Shown: piece by piece, positions 1-10,597 of the stretch
Layout of the letters: every line of letters begins with the position of its first letter
How positions within the stretch are numbered: position 1 is the stretch's first letter
Source: Pelomyxa schiedti
Lineage: Eukaryota; Evosea; Pelobiontida; Pelomyxidae
Direction: 5' to 3'
NCBI GenBank assembly: GCA_020536535.1
Contig: JAHLWZ010000803.1
Coordinates: 1-64,000 of the forward strand
Length of the DNA: 64,000 nt
Position numbers and translations under genes: made by a program
Notes under the pieces: generated by a model
The model's database searches: none
What the model was told of the DNA's origin: nothing
What the model saw: the letters and a program-made list of their open reading frames with translations, nothing else

Positions 1-310
1 TATCGTTTGAATAATTAATTGGGTGGCGATGCACTACGGTGCGGTGAGTGCGTGGACGGTCCCAAATCTCGTGGGGAGCATAAACGCGAGATGGTGCGGG
101 GGTGCGGGTGTTCGTGCTTTGTCGGTCATTGGCTGCCCATCTCCGGCTCATACGACTCGCGATATAGAGCGGAGCAAGATCTGCGCAAATGTGGGGGGCT
201 TTGTTGGGGCCTCGGCTGCTTCTGGAATAATGTCGCGTTGCGTTTGCAGTTTCGCTGTCGCTACGTCGCTGCTGTCGTCCAGCGACGCCGCGAGGAAGCG
301 CGCCGCTGAG
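1..310. other. Upstream flank of the DnaJ gene, no supported gene
   Basis: This stretch lies before the first confident start codon. A plus-strand frame is open from position 23 and runs into the DnaJ start, but its composition is not convincing before the Met at 311. On the minus strand a 74-codon frame (372 down to 148) also reads plausibly. It lies opposite the DnaJ 5' exon and I could not connect it to a family or to further exons. I see no tRNA, repeat or mobile element here. It probably holds the promoter and 5' UTR of DnaJ and perhaps the end of a neighbouring gene. Confidence 0.35.
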
Positions 311-2062
311 ATGTCACTGTTTAGGAGCGTGAGACTGGCGTCTTCTACATCGAAGAAATCCGCGAAGGGCATGTACTATTTTGCTTGAGTGGCAAAATTC
401 CAACACGTTCACAGCCAGGCGGGAATTGTATGAGCTGCTGGGTGTTCCTAGATCTGCCACTAAAGATGTAATAAAAAAGGCATACTACGAGGTAACCTGT
501 CCTATATCGTAGGCCCTGTGATAATTAATTTCCTAGCTTGCTCGGAAATATCATCCAGATGCAAATCCTGACAATGAAGAGGCTCAGTTGATGTTCACTG
601 AGGCGGCACACGCATATGAGGTCATTTCTTTCATGCCCTCATGGCCATTTTGATTAATTTAGAATCTATAGATACTGTCTGATGACAAAAAGAGAGCAAT
701 ATACGATCAAGTGGGAATTGCAATGTTCAACAAAGGAACTTGTGTGCAATTCCTTTGTTTTCTTGCTCTATTCTTTATTCTGACTCCATGAAATAAGCTT
801 CCAGTTCGGAAGTAGATTCTGCAGCGATTGGAGGAATTGATCCACATGCAATGTACGAAAACATTATGAGAGAGTTTATTGGTGGAATGGGAGTAGAGCC
901 AACTGTACAGTAGCACAGAGTTGTTTAAGACCTCTCACTTTCAAAAAAAAGATTTTTAGTTCACGGGACCTGATTGGGACAACTTTCATTGAAGACCTGT
1001 CCCATGGAAAGTTAGAAGTGGGTCCAAATATAGACGTGTGCTTCTCTTTCAGATGAACTCTTTATTGAACTGCCAAAGAATCCCATCCACCAAATAGGTT
1101 TTCGTGGATATAAACTTCAAGGAACTTCTAGCAGGAACGAAAAAAGAAGTCAGCTACCACAGTAGTTGCATTGTATGTTACAACTGCATCCCTTTCACTC
1201 ACTGTCCCAGTGTCCAGAATGCCACGGGTCCAAGTCACAGCCAGGTTTTTCTCCTACTACCTGTACGTCATGTAAAGGTACTGGTAGGGTATGTGCCTCA
1301 ACTCTTGGCACCCAAACTCACTTTCAAAAAGCTTCAATCTAAGAAGGGGCCCATGATGTTTACTGCACGGTGCAAAGATTGTTCAGGAATGGGCAAACAA
1401 ATCAAGAATTTATGCCAAACCTGCATTGGGAAGGGTGTAGCAAAAATACAACAAAAAGTACCCGTTCGAATCCCTGCTGGTATCCCACTGTACTTTGATT
1501 CCCTATTAATTTTTCTAGGTATTGAGGACGACGCTGTGATATGTCTTACAGGCCATGGTGAACAACTTTCAATTTCCTCTAGACCTGGTGACTTACTCGT
1601 TCACATACGGGTTTACTGTTCGATTGAAATCAGTCCGTACTTACCAATTTATAGGTACATAATGATACAATTTTCAAACGAGAAGGGGCGAATTTGCATG
1701 TTGATGTTGAGATGCCCCTTTACAAAGCAGTACTTGGTGGAGATGTAAGTGTACCACTCCCCACGGACAAACAGGAAACTGTCAAGGTTCTTTTTCTTAT
1801 AGATTGGGTATATTTCTGACCTTTTTCTACAGGTAGCACCAGGCACACAATTTGGGAGCACCTCCACGCTCTATGGTTATGGTCTTCCCAAAAAGCACAT
1901 TGCGTCAGGCAATCTGGTCATCCACTGGAAGATATCAATCCCGCGGTATCACAAATCACCAGTCACTCTTTCTTCTGACTCATGCACAGACGGTTGCCCG
2001 AGAAAGCAAACAAGCTCATGGCAGAGTTCGGCCAATTCGAAGAGCAAGCCAAAACCCCATAG
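311..2062 (+). CDS. Type I DnaJ/Hsp40 co-chaperone, probably mitochondrial (Tid1/Mdj1-like)
   Basis: J-domain co-chaperone that delivers clients to Hsp70 and stimulates its ATPase. The Met at 311 opens a basic, Ser-rich leader ([20 protein letters not shown]) that looks like a mitochondrial presequence. The J domain is split over exons from about 415 ([16 protein letters not shown], then [17 protein letters not shown] with the HPD motif). A zinc-finger region carries four CxxCxGxG-type units: [24 protein letters not shown] and CQTCIGKG. The C-terminal client-binding part follows ([28 protein letters not shown]). Several short GT-AG introns must be removed, for example near 373-414, 492-540, 620-674, 1290-1345 and 1790-1833. 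The last exon ends [12 protein letters not shown] with the stop at 2060-2062. Family assignment is firm. Some exon edges and the compartment are inferred. Confidence 0.88.
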
Positions 2063-2126
2063 CCAAAAACACCCAATCAAAAGACGAAACAACCCTTTCC
2101 AGAAAAACTTTTCGCCTACAATCACA

Positions 2127-3394
2127 ATGAGCACCTGCACGCCGCCGCCACAATCACAAGTAACACCAAACGTAGACGCAGTTGCACCACCGCCCCCTGC
2201 CCCGGCACCACCCCCTCTACTTCCGACGAAAAAGGGCAAAGGCAAAATTCCACGTGGGGCGAGTGAAATTCTACCGGGGTTCCTTTGGTTGGGCAGTGTG
2301 TTTGATGCCCAAGATGTCTCGGCTCTGCAGTCTCTGGGGATAAAGTACACACTCGACAACTCGAAATCAAATCACCGCCAAATCCCACGCACCAATCGAA
2401 ATTCATTGCTTCGTTGGGGTGCTTGTGTTGGGGGAAGCCATTGTGAATGGGGAGAATGTTTCTGATTTTTGCCACTCAGTTTTGTGCTGGACTTGGCTTC
2501 GGAGTGGCCTCCCATGACTGAACCGGATTCTATTACATACAAGCACCTGCCTGTGGTGGACAAGGTGCACAGCGATATATCCGCTTACTTTGGAGAAGCA
2601 AATGCCTTCATAGGTGCTTGTGCCTGTTCGTGGAAGATTCCATGTCTAACACTGCATTTTTGGATAGATAAAGTCAAGGCTTGTGGAGGCAAAATTCTTG
2701 TGAATTGTGTGATGGGTAAAAGTAGGAGCGCAACTGTGGTCCTACAGTACCTTATGACTCATAATTCAATGACCTTCTCCCAGGCTCTCAGTCACGTAAA
2801 GGTATCTTCCTAATTTAACATTTTTTCCTTGCTGATACCACTTTCTTGTGGCAGGCGGTACGTGAAATTTCTCCCAACTGTGGATTTATGTATCAGCTTG
2901 GTCTGCTCGAAGTGGTATTTCCTTTCCCAAGATCCCATCCTTAAAACAACTGGAATAATCTTACCTTTTTGTAGACGTTATATGGCGCGCAGACAGTGGC
3001 TACAACAGCACCACCACCTGTGGTTCCAAAGAAAGTATGCAAGCACAGGTGTGCTGTGGGGTGGGTTTTTTCCCCAGTTTTTTAACTAGCTGTTTCATAC
3101 ATTAGCGAAACCAACAAGTAATAAACGAGGCAACTGCCGCTGCACAAGTACTTATAACCGAGCAAGTTCTGAGGCAAGCTGTAAGTGAAGCTTGTTCTGG
3201 CCAGTTCCTCAAGTCTCCTTTTCCAGCTAGCCTTTTTCCTCACTCCTATTACCAGAAAAAGCATTCAGTGTCTTGTGACATGGATAATTTCATTTTGTGA
3301 CCATGCCGATGTGAGTCCCACAGTTGATAAAAAGGAACTCGCACATCAAGCAAAAACCATTGCTGTTTCGTGGTACATGAAGCACATAGAATAG
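2127..3394 (+). CDS. Dual-specificity protein phosphatase (DUSP-like) with Asn before the catalytic Cys
   Basis: Protein Tyr/Ser/Thr phosphatase of the DSP fold. The N-terminus is a Pro/Ala-rich tail of about 40 residues. Then come GASEILPGFLWLGSVFDAQ (the usual strand before the core), YKHLPVVD, and the active-site loop at about 2700-2730: NCVMGKSRSA. This keeps the Cys and the CX5R Arg. The His that normally precedes Cys is Asn. After it comes VLQYLMTHNSMTFSQALSHV and, past an intron, AVREISPNCGFMYQLGLLE, as in DUSPs. An Ala/Gln-rich helical extension follows. The 3' end is less certain: the frame ending KKELAHQAKTIAVSWYMKHIE stops at 3394, but an earlier stop at 3119 is possible with other splicing. 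The gene starts 65 bp after DnaJ, on the same strand. Confidence 0.8.
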
Positions 3395-3442
3395 AAATTT
3401 CACCAAGCAACAGCCCAAAATACAGTTTTTTTTTTTTTGCAA

Positions 3443-5383
3443 TCAAAGAGGGTCTGCCGATACTTCGATTTCACTGAGGAATGTCCATTGGGTGTTCTCC
3501 AAATCCAGTCTCACAAGTAGGTTTGGAGAACCCGGCTGTTGTGGGGCTATTCCCAGAGGCAGGTCATTGTTCCCCAACACATACTCACTGACAACTGAAA
3601 CAGCAGTTACACTTAGCGGGGTCTTGTATTTGCCAATGGTTTGCCAGGTTGTTCCAGAGTCACGGCTTGTGGTGATGGTGAGTGCACTGGGGAAGTTTAT
3701 GGCTTCTGGGGGGCTGCCTTGAAGGTGGACGGATACCCAGTCAACATTTGAGGATGGGTTGATGGTGAGGATCACTGACGCGGTTCCTAACACCCCAACC
3801 CAATTTTCTGAAGTATAGTCGACAGGGTCACCTATCCACCCGTCATTCAATTTATTCAGGTATGAATCAGGGTATTCTGACGCCGGTGGAGTTACATATG
3901 TGTAGGTGTAAGACACACGACCGTAACCTTCTGCTATTGAAAACCTTGTGAAATTATATGTTAGGGTAACCTAAAGGAAAGTATAGCCTGCCATGACTTA
4001 TATGTATGAAGCATTCTTAGTGCCTCAGGCTGCAGTGAATCACTGACGGTGCCAAAGTGTAGCTGCTGAATCCAAGTAAGCATTATGGGCACATAGCTAT
4101 AAATATTAGTCTGAGGAAGAATAAGGCTGGTTTACATTTCTGACTGCTTCAGTTGCAACTCAAATCTGGATAACGAACATGAATGGTAACCACCTCCCTC
4201 CAAATTTTCACCCCAATTGAAAGCTTCATTGTCGGACCAAAAAATGGGGAGGACACTGCTGAGGGCAGAAAAATAATCAGAAAGGGTGTAGTCGGTTCTG
4301 TTGAAAACCTACACAAGGAATTAAAAAGGGGAACAGAAGCTAGTACACAAACATTGATAGCATCGGCCCCCACACTGTCTTGCCATATCTGAACGTCAAT
4401 CCCAGTACCATCGGCAAATTCTTTTGCACGACGGGCCACGACATCTGGTGTTACATTATAGGTCCTGGCCCCTGATAAATAAGGGGAAACTGTCACAGGT
4501 AATGGTGAAAATTCGTGGATTGTTTCCACAAGACCACTATAGTAGGAAAAAGTGAGTGCCACATCTGTCCACAGTGGAATGGCTGCTTCATCAGGAATAT
4601 CTTTCCCCAAATGTAAGTGGTAACAATCTGGGAAGAAGCCATACACCAGCCAGCCAAAGCAGGGTGGTTGAGTAAAGTAGAACTGAATTGACTAAGCAAC
4701 CACTCAGTATCTGGAAAAGCAAGGTAAATGTACTGAAAAAACCGAAAAACCAGAGCACCTGCAGTTGTATAACTTTTCTGAAGTCCAGTGTAAAAATCCC
4801 AGCAAGGTCCTGAGCCACTCAATCCCAAATCTATCTTTCTTTACTACTCATAAATTGTCTGTTTACTACTCAACAGACATCCAATATTGATAATTTAAAC
4901 TATGTATGCTTCCATTACGTTCTATCTTGTATTACGAACATCGTGTGAGATAGAATCACTAGCGTTATTAGTTCTATCTTGAATGTAGTGTCATCAGCCA
5001 ATGTACTTGCATGCCCAAAACAAAAAACCCCCAAAAAAGTGGCACTCACACACAGATACGCCTGTGCGCTGGGCGTTGTCCAGCAGCGACGTGACCCACC
5101 CTTCCCAGTCCCAGTCCGAGTATCCCACAATCCACTCAAAGTCGTCCGACGGGCACGTGGCGTCGGACGAGACGCCGCGCAGCTGCTGCACCACCGCGAT
5201 GTTCATTCCCAGCGACGAGATCTCGTCCATGAACGACGCCAGATCTCCGTCTTCCAGCGACAGCCCCGGTGCCCACACAAAAGTGCCGTCAAGTCGCCGT
5301 GTCGCATCGCCCAGGTCAACAAACCAAGCCAGCACAATTACCGCAGATGCAACGGCAAACGGAACAACAGACACCCCCCGCAT
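3443..5383 (-). CDS. Secreted or membrane-anchored DUF4434-like (glycosidase-fold) protein
   Basis: The Met at 5383 opens a hydrophobic leader (MRGVSVVPFAVASAVIVLAW) read as a signal peptide or anchor. The mature part begins LDGTFVWAPGLSLEDGDLAS, then FMDEISSLGMNIAVVQQL, matching the start of DUF4434, a TIM-barrel family related to glycoside hydrolases. Later exons carry HPALAGW, SPYLSGARTYNVTPDVVARR and a stretch near 4400 reading GTGIDVQIWQDSVGADAINV, also typical of that family. The C-terminal exon (3916 to 3443) is beta-rich, with Trp and Asn/Ser, and resembles a galactose-binding-like module. Exon junctions around 4640 are uncertain because the reading frame changes there. Its substrate is unknown. 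The gene is convergent with the phosphatase and divergent from the gene at 5687. Confidence 0.55.
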
Positions 5384-5686
5384 CAGTAGATCCAACACAC
5401 AACGAATCGTTCCAGTATTTTTTTTGATTTTCTGAGGTTTCCCCCCTTTCAATCTCACAGTTGAGTGACATGCTCAGTTCAGATTTCCACGAAGGGCAGT
5501 AAAAGCGGTACAGAGCAACGAAAGAAAAAAAAAATTAGCAGAGGGATTACCAACTCACCTCCTTTCTAACACCAAGGAAACCATCTCAATCACACCCACT
5601 CCTAGACCACCCCTCCCCATTCGCCCCCCCAATTTATATAGTTTGTTGTTAGTTGGTTGGTTCTTTTTGAATCACTGCACACTGGC
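5384..5686. promoter_or_regulatory. Shared upstream region of two divergent genes
   Basis: About 300 bp separate the starts of the DUF4434-like gene (minus) and the coiled-coil gene (plus). It contains A-rich tracts around 5522-5535 and a C-rich stretch around 5595-5630. I see no coding frame that continues. It presumably holds both promoters. No known element could be named. Confidence 0.4.
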
Positions 5687-8600
5687 ATGTACTCAGCCAT
5701 CGACTGCATCCTTCCGCCGCCTCTCACGATTAGCGACGAGCAGGGGCCAATCAGCAGCTCCTCGGAGGGCCCCTGCGACGCCGAGCCCGAGCCACAACGG
5801 CCATCGTCATCACAGCAGCAACGTGTGCACACCCACTTGCACCGAAACACTGGCGATGGCGAGCCAAAACTCGATGTCGAGACCATCACTAGCAATCTGT
5901 TGGCTCTGCCTACTTCCTCTGGTGTATGTGCCTTTTTTTTGTTGTTGTTGTTGTTGTTGTTTGTGATACATGTAGATTTATCTCAAAAATATATATATAG
6001 CATCACAGGACATTATCGGCTGGTGCAGAAACCGGTATGATTCCATAATTTAGAGGAGCATGTGGTCACTCAATGTTAACCAACAACACCCAAAAAAAAA
6101 AACAAAGCTGAGTCGAAGGACCTCTTACTGAAGAATTTGCGTGAAAGGCGGGAGGCTCGTGCAAAGGCTCTTGCTGACAAGAAAGCGCGTAACAAAGCTG
6201 AAGCGCACTTAAGACGCGCCGCGGAAGAAGAACTTGCACGGCAGCAGCAATTGAAACTGGAGCAAGAAGAAGCCGAAATGAGACGAAAGCAGGAAGAAGA
6301 AAAGGAAAGAATTGCAGCAGAGAAAAAGAGACAGGAAGAAGAAGTGGAGAACGCAAAACGAACGAGAGATGAACTGCTAAAAAAAGAGGAGCAAGAACGT
6401 TTGGCTCGAGCAGAGCAAGAGAAACAAGCAATAATGATGGCAACAACAAAAATCTGGAAGGAAGAGCACAAGAAGCAGAAAGAAATTTTACTGAAGCGGG
6501 AAGGCAAAACCGACCTGCGGGCGAGTGGTGACGGCAATGCAGAGACAGGTCAAACTGCAACTGAGGACAAAGCACTGAGTCCTAGGGACAGCCCAAATCT
6601 CACAGCTGGCACTCCATCCATGACCCCTGATGGGTCATTGAGAATGCGAAATCCCGCACATGCGGGAAGATCTGCCTCTTTATCTCCACGAGGCCCCCCT
6701 CACAATACAGTTTTTGCCACCCTTTCACCAGGTGTTTTTAGCACAACCACAAACACTTCCAGTACAGTTACCATTCCTTCTGCTCGGGCAGAACCTCCAA
6801 ACGGTATTGTAGTACCAACAGCTGATGTAGATATTCCTCCTCCAATAGATGTACCGGTTTCTCCCGTTGAAATCCCTGTTCCTCCAGTAGATGTTCCTCC
6901 ACCCTCCATTCCCCCGCCAATAGACGTGCCTCCGCCAGTACCTTCCATCGATGTACCTCCACCGTTACCAGCCCCTTCGATAGATGTGCCTCCCCCATTA
7001 CCGGCCGTAGATGTTCCACCACCGTCACCTTGTGTGGATGTTCCACCGCCCCCTTCCGTAGATGTTCCTCCACCTAAGCATTACATCGATGTGCCTCCAC
7101 CTCAGTGTTCCCACATCGATGTTCCTCCCCCAAATGTAGTGACTCCCCCGGGTTTCCCTAAGTCAGCTCCTTCTTCACCTGTCACCAGTCCGCCAGTGTC
7201 GCCTCCCCTTACACTAAGTTCCACACCCAGAAAGATTCCTACTCCCCCTTCAGTGAAACTCCATTCACGTTCGCCACCTTCTTCCCCAACACTTGATCTC
7301 CAGGCTGGGAGAATTCCTATTCCCTCTTATGTACCTGAATCTGAGGTCCAGGACAAATTTCCTAATTCAGTACCCATTTCGTCACTGTCAATCCATATTA
7401 CTATGCAAAGGCCACGTTCACTGTCACCCTCTACTGTTCCCTCTTCACTCCGAGTCACTCCACCTATCCTCCCCGAAGCAATTCCTCCACCGTCTTCTGA
7501 AACAGCTCTTGTTGACACTTGCCCTATTCCACCTCCACCGGTTCCACCACCTCCACTAGTGCCTCCAGATGAAATTAGTATTGCAATCCCTCCCCCAGAA
7601 CAACTTACACCTGTTATCATTCCTCCTCCCCCTCTTGATGTACTATCCTCCCCAGCTGTATCTCATACTATTCCTCCAGAATCAACCATTTCACCTCCCC
7701 AACTTGATATCCCTCCGCCTCTCCAGCCAGCAATTCCCGAAATTTCAGCATCATTATTGATTTCAAAGAATCTATCCTTGTCATGCAGCGCCTCAGAGAC
7801 TATACGAAGGAGGTCTCGGTCTGCTGCTTCTAATATTACACCACAAAAGGGAACAGGCTCACAACTTGACAAAACAAAGACTCCACCTGATGTTAGGGTG
7901 CATAAACATCACGTAAAAGGGCTGTCAGGAAGCCTTCGATTGGATGAAGATAAAAATGTGGAGAACAAGCCAGAAACTCCTCCTGTAACAACCAAGAGCC
8001 ACATGGTTGATGTATCTCCTAGATACAGACAAGATACCGACCTCAAGGGTAGTTTGGCCAGTTCTGAAGTGATTCAAGTTCAGAACTTACTGGCCGTGCC
8101 TGATTCAGGTGAGAGAGTACACAGGCACTCCAGTGACCATTCAGGTCACAGGTCAAGGTCAACATCAGCCTCAACCCTTCCGCTCAAATCCTGTAAGGAT
8201 GCCCTCCCGTCCCCTTCACCTGTAAGCAAAAGCAGTGACCCTGCTCAACCTGACGCAAGTCAACTACTCAGAGGCCGCCGCCATGGTAAAAGTAATGCTA
8301 CTGACACTATCACTCTCATTCCTCCGCTCGCTTTGAATCCCGACTCTCCTCGAAGTATCTTTATTTCCTTTCCCCAACGTTGCACTAACCTGTTCCATAA
8401 CATGAAAAGCACCACCTCCCCTTTCTCCAACAGCGTCACTTTCCCCAAGGAAGCACAGACACCACAGAGACAGGAACTCAATGCCCCCATATCAGCTTGG
8501 TATCCATACCCCTCCTGTTGTCTTACACTAACTTACCTGCTAGAGGCCTTACTCGCTTCCGGCATGGATTATAAGGAATTAGGTAGTTAATCCCACGGTT

Positions 8601-8891
8601 ATTCTGAGACATACAATACACTTAACCAGAATAGAATCCCCAAATAGCCACAGCAAAGGAAGCCACAAGCATCACCACGACGAAGACCCCGCATCAGGCA
8701 CGCCAGGTACTTTGTTCCCGGTAATGTTCCTAACACTTTTCACAGAACAAGGCATTAAAAAACACCATCACAAGGACTCGGACGACTCATATTTTGGTTC
8801 TGGACCTCAATTCAATGGTATTCCAATTTTCTGTTCTATGCCCTCCAACACATAAAAAGAGAGCCAGGATACGAGGCAAACCAAAGACTAG
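5687..8891 (+). CDS. Coiled-coil protein with a DVPPP proline-repeat array and His-rich tail
   Basis: Not assigned to a family. Exon 1 starts at the ATG at 5687. Intron 5922-6107 contains a TTG-repeat stretch, and the frame resumes AESKDLLLKNLRERREARAK. Next is a highly charged E/K/R/Q single helix of about 130 residues (6110-6520). Then come about 500 residues rich in Pro, Ser and Thr. From about 6830 to 7140 there is an array of V/I-D-V/I-P-P-P units with variable spacers. Later segments contain PPPPVPPPPL-type stretches that could bind profilin or SH3/WW domains. The 2.45-kb exon is followed by short introns (8582-8632 and two more). The tail reads HKHHHDEDPASGTP, then KKHHHKDSDDSYFGSG, and the stop is at 8889-8891. 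A role as a cytoskeletal or membrane-contact scaffold is only a guess. Confidence 0.72.
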
Positions 8892-9036
8892 GCACAACAA
8901 ACCAAGTCACGTAATTGTAGAAACATAACCCAAGTACAAATATGTTGTAAATCCATACGAAATGAAACTAAATGGCTTTTATTTTTTTTATCTTGAGTGG
9001 GCAAGGAAAGTCTTTGTTCCATATCTTCATTTCTAG

Positions 9037-10418
9037 TTAGACAAGGCAGAGACAAAAGCAAACTAACCTGACTATTAAGTCGTGGGTAAGCATCATGACG
9101 GCAGCATTTGGCACAACACGCAACAAATGTGGTGCTATGCCTGCATAAAGTCCACGCACCCCCTCTTCTGCAGTGTGCCAAGGTTGTTTATGCACAAGTC
9201 AGAGGTGTGGGGGTAAATAAAAAGGTACCTGAATGAATCCAGTATACCTACTGTCACCTGATCGAAGGCGCGTTCGTAAAACCTATTGAAGTATGAGTTG
9301 TAGAAACGGAAGAAGGGAAACAAACTTCATGAGGGTAGGTAACAGCAGATGCAACTAACTTCGAGAAACTTGCCATGGCAAAAGTTTCTAGTGCTGTTGG
9401 TTCTTTGGGCTTGACTAGAACACCGCTCTGTGTTGTTCCTGGCTTGTTATAGGCTACTATTTGATTAATGGGATGTTTACAGGGGCATCTATGTACCTGC
9501 TGCAATCTGTAGTGCTTCTTTTCTACGCTTTTCCTGAAGAGAAACTTTCAATTGCTCAAAGAGGACAAACTGAATAGCATTTTCAGAAATTCCTGAAGTT
9601 TTTCTTACTTTTAAGAAAGGAAAGAAAATGCTTGAACCAACCGAGGTAAGACAGTAAAAGACCTCCAAATAGACCCCTCATTCCTTCAGTGTTGTAAATT
9701 TCCCTCATTACAGTAAAGGTACCAGCAGGCTAGAATTGTCACTAAAAGAGGGAAAGAAATGGTGTTTACTTTTTTGTCCTTAGAGTTGCCCAAAATCATG
9801 CGAGTCTTCACCACCCATACCGGACACATGGCTGTTTGTACAACAGCACCTATTTCCAAAAAGTTAGCTTTCCTAGGAAAACTGACTGCAGTAAAATACC
9901 GGCTACCACTGACGAGATAAGATTGGAAAGGGCACTGTTTCGCTTTATTCCTACTTTCGCCAGCTGCTTCTCGGTCACGGAAGAGGAAGCGAAGTACATA
10001 GCACGCATAGGCAACACGCCATACACTGTAGGGCCAAGTCCAGCGAAATAACCTTTTACTCCGTCGGTACGATAGATGTCCCTGTGCAAAATGAATTCGG
10101 TTTTTTCAGTAGCGCAAAACACACCTCAGTGCCGAGGCAGTACGAAGGCCAAACGGTGCTGTGACTTTGGTAGAGGCCTACAGAAGAGACAAATCGATTA
10201 AATAACCAGGTCATAAAATCACTTCTAAACCTGCAACCGCGTCTTGGCCACATCAATGGGTGCAGTAACCACAGCACCAACAACACCCCCAATCCTGTGT
10301 AAATGTGAGCCGTAGATCTACCACCGGAAATGCGCCACGCACACCCCCCAGCAATAAAGTGCAAGAAATAAAGAGCCTTGCTCTCTTTTTCTTTGTTCTG
10401 CGTGCTGTTGACTGACAT
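9037..10418 (-). CDS. Mitochondrial carrier, SLC25A33/36-like (pyrimidine nucleotide carrier group)
   Basis: Six-helix solute carrier of the inner mitochondrial membrane. All three signature motifs can be read after splicing: PIDVAKTRLQ near 10230, PVWVVKTRMILGN near 9810, and PHEVLRTRLR near 9290-9340. Between them are YRTDGVKGYFAGLGPTVYGV, LPMRAMYF, EGMRGLFGG and EEGVRGLYAGIAPHLLRVVP. GLGPT..GVLP.RA and GIAPHLLRVVPNAA are typical of the SLC25A32/33/36 branch. The start is taken at 10418 (MSVNSTQNKEKESKAL). Likely stop is the TAA at 9037-9039. Introns are short. The substrate is inferred from family resemblance only; an NAD or folate carrier is also possible. Confidence 0.78.
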
Positions 10419-10597
10419 CAGTTCCCGGACGAGATGACAAGCACAAGAGGGATCAAAAAAAAAAAGAAAGAAAACAAACTCGTAAGGCACAGCCGAGATC
10501 TCCAGGCGTTATTTGTTGTAAGTGAAGCAGCACTGTTAGGGCCTTTGTTATTGTGAGCAAGACAACCAGACAGCCAGATCTCAACAAGAAAATAACG

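Noticed and set aside
5936-5965. TTG-repeat stretch as a possible transposon end or regulatory microsatellite
   Set aside because: It lies in the first intron of the coiled-coil gene and is explained as a slippage-prone pyrimidine-rich tract; no inverted repeats or target duplications are visible.
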